A program made the position numbers and the translations under genes. DNA of 64,000 nucleotides from Woeseiaceae bacterium (GTDB lineage: Bacteria; Pseudomonadota; Gammaproteobacteria; Steroidobacterales; Woeseiaceae), in contig JAQWOA010000004.1 of NCBI GenBank assembly GCA_029246105.1, forward strand, positions 1 through 64,000, in the 5' to 3' direction. Position 1 is the stretch's first letter; the number at the start of each line of letters is the position of its first letter. This document shows positions 16,825 through 25,239 of the stretch, in pieces. The notes beneath the pieces are model-generated. The model was not told the DNA's origin, searched no databases, and worked only from the letters and a program-made list of their open reading frames with translations.

Positions 16825-18381
16825 TCAGTATTGTGACAAGTACTCGTCAAGACTTATGATATCTGAAGCTTCAATATCCATCTGACGTTGTAGTGATTCA
16901 TCTACCTCATCTTGATATAGCTCATGCTTGGCTCTACTAGACTCAGCAATCGTTGAAAAGTAATCACGATGGCTCTCAGCCATTGCCAAGGTAAATTGAG
17001 AAAATTCAATATCCGCTTCCATAAGATCGGAAATTATTCTAGCTGATGGAGTTGCATTAGGATCATCAACCAATTTTTGCATTAGTCGCACAGCCCCTGA
17101 ATAGCTTTCATTATTATCATGTTGATCAATTTCAGCTGCAACAGAAAAAACTCCATCGAGAATTTCATCTGCCCAATCCTTAATTGACAACAACTCCCTA
17201 TCTCGAATTAACTTGAATGCGGGATCGCGACCATAATTAGCCATTGAAGTATGATTCTTCGAAATCTCTATAAGTTCATCTGAATCCAATTTCGGACTCT
17301 CTAATAACAAGCAATAAAGCAGCAACGCCTCCATGAAACGCATCGTATTTTGATTAATGCCACATGGATCAAAAAAATTAATATCCAATGATCGAATCTC
17401 TACATATTCGATACCTCCACGCAGCAAAGCAGTTGTTGGTCGTTCCCCAGAATATGCAACTCGCTTAGGCCTAACCGATGAATAGAATTCATTTTCAATT
17501 TGTAAAAGATTAGTATTCAACTGCCGGTAATGGCCGTCGACCTTTACTCCGATATCCTCATAAGAGGATGCAGGCGTTACTATTGCATTGCTAAGATCAC
17601 GCACATACTCCGATAGACTATTCAGCGAGATATCAATGCGTGATTGATTCTGATTGCTATAACCAAGATCACTCATGCGTAATGAGGTACCATATGGCTT
17701 ATAATAGGTTTCGTCATTTAATGATTTCATTGTTGTTGCCTTATCATTTGAAAATGACTTACATAAAGCCGGTGACGCCCCAAACAAATATAATACTAAC
17801 CAACCTATGCGCTTAAAATTTCGGATCATGCCAAGGTATTGTTCCGACCTAAATTCATTAATATCTGAGTTTTCACCAAGAATATCTCTATATACTTCCC
17901 AAAAATTCTGTGGCACAGAATAATTAAAATGAATGCCAGCAATGGTTTGCATTTGCCGGCCATAGCGATGACCCAAACCTCGCCGATAAATTGTTTTCAT
18001 CTGCCCGACGTTCGATGAACCATATCGAGCAAGTGGAATTTTATCCTCCACGGGTATACGACAAGGCATACTAGCGGGCCATAACATCTCATCATCAAGC
18101 TTGCTATAGGCAAACTGATGGATGCCAAAAACATGGTGTAATGCTTCCCAGGTCGTCTCGGAAGTGGGTGTGACAAATTCTAATAAAGCCTCAGAAAAAT
18201 CTGTCGTAATAAAACGGTTCGTCAACGCAGAGCCAAGATTAATAGGGTGGTCCAACATCGAAAGTGAACCATCAGTTGTAATGCGCAACGATTCTTTCTC
18301 AATACCTTTCAATCCCCCATAGAGAAGATTACCTCCAGCGGAGGCTATAGCCTGAAGTCGTTTATCAAATTTCTTAACCAA
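16825..18381 (-). CDS. gshA: Glutamate-cysteine ligase
   Basis: GshA joins glutamate and cysteine using ATP, the first and rate-limiting step of glutathione synthesis. At 518 residues it matches the gammaproteobacterial family. Landmarks are GGLKGIEKESLRI near residue 17, FITTDFSEALLEFVTP, GIHFNYSVP, the run GTSLRMSDLGYSNQNQ, and RPTTALLRGGIEYVEIRSLDINFFDPCGI. It is monocistronic. No gshB lies in the window. Confidence 0.96.
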   Translation of the reverse strand: MVKKFDKRLQAIASAGGNLLYGGLKGIEKESLRITTDGSLSMLDHPINLGSALTNRFITTDFSEALLEFVTPTSETTWEALHHVFGIHQFAYSKLDDEMLWPASMPCRIPVEDKIPLARYGSSNVGQMKTIYRRGLGHRYGRQMQTIAGIHFNYSVPQNFWEVYRDILGENSDINEFRSEQYLGMIRNFKRIGWLVLYLFGASPALCKSFSNDKATTMKSLNDETYYKPYGTSLRMSDLGYSNQNQSRIDISLNSLSEYVRDLSNAIVTPASSYEDIGVKVDGHYRQLNTNLLQIENEFYSSVRPKRVAYSGERPTTALLRGGIEYVEIRSLDINFFDPCGINQNTMRFMEALLLYCLLLESPKLDSDELIEISKNHTSMANYGRDPAFKLIRDRELLSIKDWADEILDGVFSVAAEIDQHDNNESYSGAVRLMQKLVDDPNATPSARIISDLMEADIEFSQFTLAMAESHRDYFSTIAESSRAKHELYQDEVDESLQRQMDIEASDIISLDEYLSQY

Positions 18382-18647
18382 TAATCTTCCTAACGCTTAC
18401 ACTTACTATCAATAACCAGTTTTACCATAATGAGAAAAAAACACGTGCGCTTTCAATAAATATCGTACCCAAAACCTTGCGACAAAAAAATTTAGACTAT
18501 TAAAATTAAATAATTTAGTCGTTGAGGATAGTAATCTCGATTTTGTTTTTTCGTCTGATTTCACTCATGCTCCCCGACATGGTTAAATCATCATATACTT
18601 AACTAAATATCCGTGAATTATTTGCGGCTATAAAAGAGGCCAATTAC

Positions 18648-19007
18648 ATGATAAAAATTCAAAAGCTGATAATTTCTATGGTGCTTATTTTTTGCGCGCC
18701 CCTTGCTTTAGCATGCAATTATCCTGCACCCCCTAAAGACCTTCCAGATGGTACCACGTCAACTAAAGATGAAATGCTGGCTGGAGTGAAGTTGATAGCT
18801 GCTTATCAGGAAGATATGACTGCGTATTTATCCTGCATAGAAACAAATGAAATAAAAGCCAATAAAGCACTTGCGGGTGATGGTGACGAGAAAAAACAAC
18901 GAAAAGAATTATTTGAAAAAAAATATAATGCTGCTATTTCCACACAAATACGCACAGTTGAATTATTCAACGTCGAGATCCGAGTCTTCAAGGAAAAATT
19001 AAAATAA
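18648..19007 (+). CDS. Small secreted protein of unknown function
   Basis: This 119-residue protein has a clear signal peptide (hydrophobic core 8-21, cleavage after ALA), leaving a mature part that starts CNYPAPPKDLPDG. The mature protein has two cysteines (residue 23 and SCIETNE near 64) that could form a periplasmic disulfide, and a charged helical second half (DEKKQRKELFEKKYN). I recognise no named domain. A damaged second copy of its C-terminal end lies just downstream at 19090-19194, so the gene was once duplicated in tandem. Confidence 0.7.
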   Translation: MIKIQKLIISMVLIFCAPLALACNYPAPPKDLPDGTTSTKDEMLAGVKLIAAYQEDMTAYLSCIETNEIKANKALAGDGDEKKQRKELFEKKYNAAISTQIRTVELFNVEIRVFKEKLK

Positions 19008-19089
19008 TATTATTATAGTGAAAGGCACAAGAACCAAGCTTGAAAAGACGTATATTTTTTAAACAATTGAACCTGCAACCTATAAATTC

Positions 19090-19194
19090 AAAAAATCCTT
19101 TACTCTCAATATCGAAGCTGGCGTTGAGGCACAGATGTGAAAGATTAAATTACTCAACGCCGAAATTCATGCCTTTAAGACACAATCAAAATGA
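19090..19194 (+). pseudogene. Decayed tandem copy of the secreted protein at 18648-19007
   Basis: Reading in the frame ending at TGA 19192-19194 gives EAGVEAQM, a stop (TGA 19138-19140), then KIKLLNAEIHAFKTQSK. This aligns with NAAISTQIR followed by TVELFNVEIRVFKEKLK, the very end of the upstream gene. The stop codon falls where that gene has CGC (Arg). No start or signal peptide survives, so it is a degraded C-terminal remnant of a duplication. The similarity is read directly; the extent upstream of 19090 is uncertain. Confidence 0.6.
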
Positions 19195-19213
19195 TATCAC
19201 TTTAGTTAGAAGT

Positions 19214-19603
19214 CTAGTCACTATTACCAGAGTCCTTAGTTGATCTGATTGATTTTGCACGTACCAGAAGTTCCTTAATATCTAGATTAAGACGGCCGAT
19301 CGTCAATACGATCTCGGGCCATTCTTTGTTTATAAAACGTTGTCGCTCAGCTTTTAGAAGCATGGCATGCGCACCATCATTTACAAACATGCCTCGACCA
19401 CGTCTTTTCTCAATCAAACCTTCATCTACTAATTCCTGGTAGCCTTTAAGTACCGTCAACGGGTTAAGCTGATATTCAGCAGCAACGTTTCTGACCGACG
19501 GTAAGATATCCCCATCACGCAAGACCTGTTCAAGAATCATTGTCACAACCAGGTTTCGCAGCTGCCTATAGATCGGCTGACCTTCATTCCATTTTTGATC
19601 CAT
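19214..19603 (-). CDS. GntR-family regulator of the short YtrA type
   Basis: The 129-residue protein starts MDQKWNEGQPIYRQLRNLVV and contains a winged helix-turn-helix at about 10-78 (LRDGDILPSVRNVAAEYQLN, then VLKGYQELVDEGLIEKRRGRGMFV). Only a short helical tail follows, with no ligand-binding domain. This is the YtrA subfamily, whose genes usually precede and repress an ABC transporter operon. Here no transporter follows: downstream lies only the decayed fragment and a gene on the other strand. A perfect inverted repeat with AGTGTT and AACACT ends lies about 160 bp upstream and is its probable binding site. Confidence 0.88.
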   Translation of the reverse strand: MDQKWNEGQPIYRQLRNLVVTMILEQVLRDGDILPSVRNVAAEYQLNPLTVLKGYQELVDEGLIEKRRGRGMFVNDGAHAMLLKAERQRFINKEWPEIVLTIGRLNLDIKELLVRAKSIRSTKDSGNSD

Positions 19604-20173
19604 TGATTATCTGCCTCCTATTACTCATAAGCTTTAGATACCCAGAGAAAAATTCACTTTGACAGGTTAAAGAGCAACGATCTGATAAATCAGTTTGATA
19701 GAAATTTACAGCGCTACCTTATCAATCCTTAGTATGGAGACTATTGAAGTCGCTTATATGTGAATTAGTGTTATAGATGACTATAACACTAAGAATTCTG
19801 ATTACAAGTGATTAATAATCATTAAAACGCCAAACGCAAATTCGAGGTATCAATGTAATAGGTAGAGAGTTTTGAAAGACTATTTAAAAACGAGACTTAC
19901 AATCTCTTCGATGCTTAATGACTGGTCCAGTCTTACCCTTTAGGAAATAAGATTAAATAACTATTAATATTTCACTACAAGAAAACTTCGACATATCTGC
20001 TCGATCTTACGCTGACCATCTCATGCTTGCTTGGTTTGTTGTATAGCAACCCAAATGAATTTTAGAGCCAGCATAGTAAGATCGCAGGCCCTCCAAAATA
20101 GAACCAATTGACATATCGATTCATAGAAGCGGCATTCAGATTAAAATCATTAAACAAATTTATATTTAAGCGT
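19604..20173. other. 570-bp gene-free stretch
   Basis: Between the YtrA-type regulator and azurin there is no convincing reading frame on either strand. The only strong structure is the inverted repeat at 19765-19792. A short palindrome GACTGGTCCAGTC lies near 19920. The length and AT-rich character, next to an orphan regulator and a decayed gene, suggest lost genes, but no recognisable remnant was found. Confidence 0.5.
19765..19792. promoter_or_regulatory. Perfect 12-bp inverted repeat, probable YtrA-type operator
   Basis: TTAGTGTTATAG (19765-19776) and CTATAACACTAA (19781-19792) are exact reverse complements around ATGA. The ends form AGTGTT-N12-AACACT, close to the AGTGTA-N13-TACACT pattern I recall for Bacillus YtrA. 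On the minus strand a TATAAG -10-like hexamer (19753-19758) lies just downstream, so a bound repressor would cover the promoter of the regulator gene and leave a leader of roughly 145 nt. Chance occurrence of such arms in this window is very unlikely. Confidence 0.75.
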
Positions 20174-20620
20174 CTATTTTATAGAACCTCTCATTACGAC
20201 GGAATGACTCATCACCGTACAGAAAAAACTATATTCGTCAGACGCTTTCAACCACTCTGGCCGCAATATTATCTCAGTGCTTTCGCCACCACCAATAATC
20301 TTGGAAGAGGCAATCACTCGATCGTCTCCAGCTAGCAACCAATCGCCAGCCATTCCAACCTTATTTGCATCATTCTGAATGGGTTGTAAATCAGAAGACT
20401 TCGCAACCACGAAGTTATGACCCATAACAGCTGCAGGGAGAGAGCCCAGATGATCGAAAGTAACAACCACCTCCTCACAATTACTAGGTAACTCAATTTC
20501 CGGCATGCTGTAGGCTAGATTATCGCCCGCTGTAATTTTTATTGAACAGTCAGCCGCTTCTACAGCATCAGTCGTGAACATCAAAACAGCTACGAATAGG
20601 GTTGTAAATCCAAGCTTCAT
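20174..20620 (-). CDS. azu: Azurin, periplasmic blue copper protein
   Basis: Azurin shuttles electrons in the periplasm between cytochromes and terminal enzymes. I start at the ATG at 20620 (MKLGFTTLFV, AGGAAAAG upstream), giving 148 residues with a signal peptide cleaved after VEAA. Copper ligands are visible at exactly the classical spacing: H68, C134, H139 and M143 (66, 5 and 4 residues apart), with G67 before the first His. C25 and C48 match the conserved disulfide. The ligand loop reads CTVMSHSVVM, lacking the Pro-Gly that usually precedes the second His. A cognate enzyme is not in the window. Confidence 0.95.
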   Translation of the reverse strand: MKLGFTTLFVAVLMFTTDAVEAADCSIKITAGDNLAYSMPEIELPSNCEEVVVTFDHLGSLPAAVMGHNFVVAKSSDLQPIQNDANKVGMAGDWLLAGDDRVIASSKIIGGGESTEIILRPEWLKASDEYSFFCTVMSHSVVMRGSIK

Positions 20621-20900
20621 TTCTTTTCCTTTTAAATTGCGAGTAAAACGTGGAAATACCATTAATATGAATCTCCACTATTTATGTACTTTGCATGATA
20701 ATTAATATGATTCATGGTTGAAAGCTAACTCTTGATTTTTTTATATCTAAAATCCTTAGGTCTTTATATTTTGAACGATTTTTAACAATTTAATGAAAAT
20801 ACTATTACAACTGTCGTTCGACCGCGGTTACAAGCTCAACTGCCAGTGCTAGAATTCTCGAACTTAATTAATTCTAAGCACTTAAACAGGAATTACTAAA

Positions 20901-21878
20901 ATGAAAACACCTGTTCGCGTCACTATCACTGGCGCAGCTGGCCAAATTGGATACCAGCTCGCATTCCGAATCGCCGCTGGCCAAATGCTCGGCCCCGACC
21001 AGCCGATTATTTTGCAAATGCTCGAAATCCCACAGGCATTATCAGCCTTGCAGGGCGTTGTAATGGAGGTTGATGATTGTGCGTTCAGCACACTCGCCGG
21101 TGTTATTGGAACTGATGACCCCAATGTAGCATTTAAAGATAGTGACTTCGCCTTGCTAGTGGGTGCTCGCCCACGTGGACCGGGTATGGAACGCAAAGAT
21201 TTATTGGAAGCTAATGCAGCAATTTTTTCAGTACAAGGCAAAGCCATAAATGACTATGCAAATAGTGACATTAAAGTTCTGGTAGTAGGCAACCCAGCCA
21301 ATACAAATGCATTAATTGCTAGCAGTAACGCACCTGATATTGACTCTGGAAGCTTTACCGCGATGACGCGACTGGACCATAATCGGGCAAAAGCAAAACT
21401 TGCAATGAAGACTGGCTGCCACGTAAATGACATTAACCAGATGACTATATGGGGTAATCACTCAGCAACACAATATCCAGACGTCAACCATGCCACTATT
21501 CACGGCGAAAAGGCCACTAATTTTGTCGGCCAGAAGTGGCTCGCAGAATCATTCATTCCAATCGTTCAGCAACGTGGCGCAGCCATTATTGCAGCAAGAG
21601 GTGCCTCTTCTGCAGCTTCTGCTGCATCCGCCGCAATCGATCACATGCGTGATTGGTCGCTTGGAACAGCAGATGACGATTGGGTAAGCATGGCAATCCC
21701 GTCCGATGGTAGTTATGGTATAGAACCAGGCATCGTCTATTCCTACCCGGTTCGCTGCAGCGGTGGCCAATATGAGATCGTTCAGGGTCTCAATATTGAC
21801 GATTTTAGTCGGCAGCGAATGGAAGCGACGGAAGTCGAGCTGCGCGAAGAACGTAATGCTATAGAGGCACTGCTATAG
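20901..21878 (+). CDS. mdh: Malate dehydrogenase
   Basis: This NAD-dependent enzyme of the TCA cycle converts malate to oxaloacetate. The 325-residue protein shows the Rossmann start [17 protein letters not shown], the substrate loop with arginines [28 protein letters not shown], the catalytic histidine in [12 protein letters not shown], and [17 protein letters not shown]. This is the cytosolic-type (dimeric) MDH group used by many proteobacteria and not the E. coli type. An AGG-containing site precedes the ATG. fadE begins 66 bp downstream. Confidence 0.97.
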   Translation: MKTPVRVTITGAAGQIGYQLAFRIAAGQMLGPDQPIILQMLEIPQALSALQGVVMEVDDCAFSTLAGVIGTDDPNVAFKDSDFALLVGARPRGPGMERKDLLEANAAIFSVQGKAINDYANSDIKVLVVGNPANTNALIASSNAPDIDSGSFTAMTRLDHNRAKAKLAMKTGCHVNDINQMTIWGNHSATQYPDVNHATIHGEKATNFVGQKWLAESFIPIVQQRGAAIIAARGASSAASAASAAIDHMRDWSLGTADDDWVSMAIPSDGSYGIEPGIVYSYPVRCSGGQYEIVQGLNIDDFSRQRMEATEVELREERNAIEALL

Positions 21879-21944
21879 AAACTGCTATAAAATCTACAAT
21901 ATCACGGTCGTGTTTTACGGCTACTATTCCAAGAGGAAAAAAAA

Positions 21945-24500
21945 TTGTTTGAATTCATTATAGCATTTCTCTGGTTCTTACTATTTTTCAGTGGTGGTAT
22001 TTTTCTCGCATATCAGAGAGTAGATCTTCAATCATCCACGATTGCCGCTGGAGCGGCTATCGCGGTCTATGTGATTTTCAGTGAAGGTCATCCACTGTGG
22101 AAACTATTCCTGATAGCTGCTTTTAGCGTAATGCTCATTCTTAATCTAATCGAGTTCCGGCGCGAAAAAATCACTAAGCCGTTACTTTCAATTTACAAAC
22201 GAATGCTACCTTCGATGTCAAACACTGAACGTGAAGCATTAGAGGCAGGAAGTGTCTGGTGGGATGGTGAATTGTTTTCTGGTATGCCTCAATGGGATAG
22301 GCTCATATCCAACCCTGCACCGAAATTATCAGAAGAGGAGCAGGCTTTCCTTGATGGGCCCTGTGAGGAGCTCTGTCAGATGCTTGACGACTGGGATATA
22401 TGCCACTTCCGCGCTGATATGCCTGAAGAGGTATGGAACTACATCATTGAGAAGCAATTTTTCGCTATGATTATTCCAAAAAAATATGGTGGCCTTGAGT
22501 TTTCGTCATACGCCAATGCAATTGTCATAACAAAACTCGCAAGTTGTAGTCCGACAGCATCATCAACGATCGGCGTACCAAACTCACTTGGACCTGCTGA
22601 ATTATTGCTTCATTACGGCACCGAAGAACAAAAACAGCTTTATCTCCCTGGGTTGGCCACAGGAAAAGAAATTCCTTGTTTCGCATTAACTTCACCACAA
22701 GCTGGGTCGGATGCTGCAGCGCTAATAGACAATGGTATTGTTTGTAAAGGTAAGTGGAAGGGTAAAACTATCACCGGTATCCGCCTTAACTGGAATAAGC
22801 GTTATATTACGCTCGCTCCCATCGCAACAGTACTCGGCCTAGCCTTCAAATTAAATGATCCTGATCACCTAATCGGCGAAAAAGATGAATATGGCATCAC
22901 TGCTGCATTAATTCCAACAAATATAGACGGAGTCGAAGTAGGGCGACGACATTACCCATTAACAATTGCATTTCAAAATGGGCCGACCTCTGGCAAGGAT
23001 GTATTTGTGCCACTAGATTACATTATTGGTGGACCCAAAATGGCTGGCAAGGGATGGAAAATGCTAGTCGAGCTTCTTTCAGTCGGACGTGCCATAACAC
23101 TACCATCCACAGGCTCAGGTGGTGGCCAAGCAGCCGCTTATGCGACCGGTGCATACTCAGTAATTCGCAAACAATTTAATACCTCCATTGCTAACTTTGA
23201 AGGTGTTGGCGAAGCGCTAACGAGAATAGCCGGACACACTTACATAATGAACGCGGCAGTTTCCGTAACTTCAGCCGCCATCGATCAAGGTGAGAAACCC
23301 GCAGTCCCGTCAGCAATACTTAAATATCACTGCACTGAACTCGGTCGGAAAATTGCTAATGACGCAATGGATATACATGGCGGTAAAGGCGTGATGATGG
23401 GGCCTAAGAACTATCTCAGTCGAGCATATATGGCGACTCCGATTGCAATTACAGTTGAAGGTGCAAATATCCTCACTCGCAGTCTAATTATATATGGCCA
23501 AGGCGCGATTCGCTGTCATCCATTTGTACTGCGTGAACTCAACGCTGCTGGCGATGAGGACAAGGACCGCGGTCTCATCGAATTTGACAATGCACTGTTC
23601 GGCCATATTGGATATGCGATCAGCAATATGGCTCGTTCTTTTTTTCTTGCAATAACCCATGCTAAGTTTAGTCGAGTACCCCTAAACACACCAACTCGAC
23701 GCTACTATCAGAACATTAATCGTTATAGCGCGGCCTTTGCGCTAGCTTCCGACTTTGCAATGCTTACGCTAGGCGGTTCACTTAAAAAGCGCGAATTACT
23801 CTCTGCGCGTCTTGGAGATATCTTAAGTTCGATGTATCTAGCATCTACAGTATTAAAGCATTTTGAAAACCAAGGTCGTCGGGCAACTGATCTGCCGCTT
23901 GTAGAATGGTCGATTCGAACATTAATGTACCAGGCGCAGGAAGCATTGCACTCGTTTCTACGTAACTTTCCAAATAGATTTGTTGCCGCTCTTCTAAGAT
24001 TCTTTATTTTTCCTCGTGGACGCACCTACTCTGCACCATCGGATGAAATATCTGGAAAAATAGTCAATTTAATTACAACACCAGGTGAGTCGCGAGAACG
24101 CCTTAGTGAATTCGCCTACACAACTAATGATTCAAACAATCCTCTCGGTTTACTGCAAGAAGCACTTGAGCTCGTTAAAGAATATGAACCTATCGAACGG
24201 CGTTTGAGACAAGCCCATAAGGAAGGCCTTCTGGTCTCTGACTACCTAGGCGATCAAATTATCGAGGCAGAAAAAGCGCAAGTTATTAGTAAAGCAGAAA
24301 GTCGCAATATGCGTATATACCATGAAAAAGTTCTTGCACTTCTAGCTGTTGATGATTTTACGCCTGAGGAATTATCTCGAAACACAGGAAAGAAAACGTC
24401 TTCAAATACAGCATCTAAAAGGAAATCATTAACCAAGAAAAAAACAACTAAGAGGAAAGCGGCAAAAAAATCATCCTTAACGAGTAAGAAAGAAGCTTGA
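21945..24500 (+). CDS. fadE: Acyl-CoA dehydrogenase, FadE type, with lysine-rich tail
   Basis: FadE carries out the first step of fatty-acid beta-oxidation, making the trans-2-enoyl-CoA with FAD. The 851-residue protein has two N-terminal membrane helices (about 1-70), then the acyl-CoA dehydrogenase core (FFAMIIPKKYGGLEFSSYAN, CFALTSPQAGSDAA, DIHGGKGVMMGPKNYLSRAY, TVEGANILTRSLIIYGQGAIRCHPF) and the FadE-specific C-terminal half. It starts with TTG at 21945 behind AGAGG; no ATG fits better. E. coli FadE has 814 residues; the excess is a C-terminal tail of about 35 residues dominated by Lys, Ser and Thr (KKKTTKRKAAKKSS), unusual for this enzyme. Confidence 0.95.
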   Translation: MFEFIIAFLWFLLFFSGGIFLAYQRVDLQSSTIAAGAAIAVYVIFSEGHPLWKLFLIAAFSVMLILNLIEFRREKITKPLLSIYKRMLPSMSNTEREALEAGSVWWDGELFSGMPQWDRLISNPAPKLSEEEQAFLDGPCEELCQMLDDWDICHFRADMPEEVWNYIIEKQFFAMIIPKKYGGLEFSSYANAIVITKLASCSPTASSTIGVPNSLGPAELLLHYGTEEQKQLYLPGLATGKEIPCFALTSPQAGSDAAALIDNGIVCKGKWKGKTITGIRLNWNKRYITLAPIATVLGLAFKLNDPDHLIGEKDEYGITAALIPTNIDGVEVGRRHYPLTIAFQNGPTSGKDVFVPLDYIIGGPKMAGKGWKMLVELLSVGRAITLPSTGSGGGQAAAYATGAYSVIRKQFNTSIANFEGVGEALTRIAGHTYIMNAAVSVTSAAIDQGEKPAVPSAILKYHCTELGRKIANDAMDIHGGKGVMMGPKNYLSRAYMATPIAITVEGANILTRSLIIYGQGAIRCHPFVLRELNAAGDEDKDRGLIEFDNALFGHIGYAISNMARSFFLAITHAKFSRVPLNTPTRRYYQNINRYSAAFALASDFAMLTLGGSLKKRELLSARLGDILSSMYLASTVLKHFENQGRRATDLPLVEWSIRTLMYQAQEALHSFLRNFPNRFVAALLRFFIFPRGRTYSAPSDEISGKIVNLITTPGESRERLSEFAYTTNDSNNPLGLLQEALELVKEYEPIERRLRQAHKEGLLVSDYLGDQIIEAEKAQVISKAESRNMRIYHEKVLALLAVDDFTPEELSRNTGKKTSSNTASKRKSLTKKKTTKRKAAKKSSLTSKKEA

Positions 24501-24689
24501 ATATCGTCTCTCAAAAGTTATACATTACATTGGATTTTTTTATTTCGGTATAACTGTATACGTTGATGCGCTATGTTTACGGATAGAAGCACCTGAACTA
24601 GGATATTAAAAATCTTGTGCTGATCGTCACTAATTTAATTAGCGCTAAACTTGTTGAGTTATTATCAACCTGATGCCAGGAACAGTGAA

Positions 24690-25181
24690 ATGAAATCAAT
24701 CATTCCAGTAATTATTAGCAGCTTTCTAATTTTTGCTGCCTGTAGCGAAAAAAAATCTCATAATCAACCTATAGTTGATCATGGCCATGTCACTGAAGTT
24801 GTTGAGGAACCCATGGGAATGCCACGTTCATATTCAGCTAAAGGTGCCAAAGTGCAGCTCATAGAACCTAAAGATGGCGCGATAGTATCCAATCCCATTG
24901 CAATTGAATTCGGCGTCAATGGAACTATGGTGATAGTAAAAGCTGGCACCAAGGAAATAAACTCGGGGCATCATCACCTCTTGATCGATACCGAATTACC
25001 CGCAATGCATATGCCTATACCAGCAGATGACCATCATATTCACTTTGGGGATGGCAGTATTAAAACTGAAATAAATCTAGAACCGGGTGAGCACACTTTG
25101 CAGGCAATACTAGGTGACCATCTACATGTTCCACATGATCCACCCCTTTTTTCTGAAAAAATAATGATTACTGTGAAATAA
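24690..25181 (+). CDS. DUF4399-type lipoprotein
   Basis: With the ATG at 24690 the product has 163 residues, begins MKSIIPVIISSFLIFAAC and carries a lipobox ending at Cys18, so it is a predicted lipoprotein. The mature part contains KVQLIEPKDGAIVSNPIAIEFGV, the histidine-rich SGHHHLLIDTELP, DDHHIHFGDG and LEPGEHTLQAILGDHLH segments that typify DUF4399 domains. The many histidines would suit metal binding, but no function is established. Upstream in-frame TTG starts would add residues in front of the signal sequence and are rejected. It is 58 bp upstream of the HMG-CoA synthase gene. Confidence 0.85.
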   Translation: MKSIIPVIISSFLIFAACSEKKSHNQPIVDHGHVTEVVEEPMGMPRSYSAKGAKVQLIEPKDGAIVSNPIAIEFGVNGTMVIVKAGTKEINSGHHHLLIDTELPAMHMPIPADDHHIHFGDGSIKTEINLEPGEHTLQAILGDHLHVPHDPPLFSEKIMITVK

Positions 25182-25239
25182 TGTATTTGAGCAAAATTTA
25201 TAGGGCCACTAGAATTGTCAAACTAGACAAATATCATTC

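Noticed and set aside
16756-16836. 26-codon plus-strand frame between the SLC13 gene and gshA
   Set aside because: It runs into the gshA 3' end on the other strand, is very short and has no recognisable feature.
19040-19243. 67-codon plus-strand frame downstream of the secreted protein
   Set aside because: It crosses the decayed duplicate in a different frame and then the end of the YtrA-type gene; the remnant explains the sequence better.
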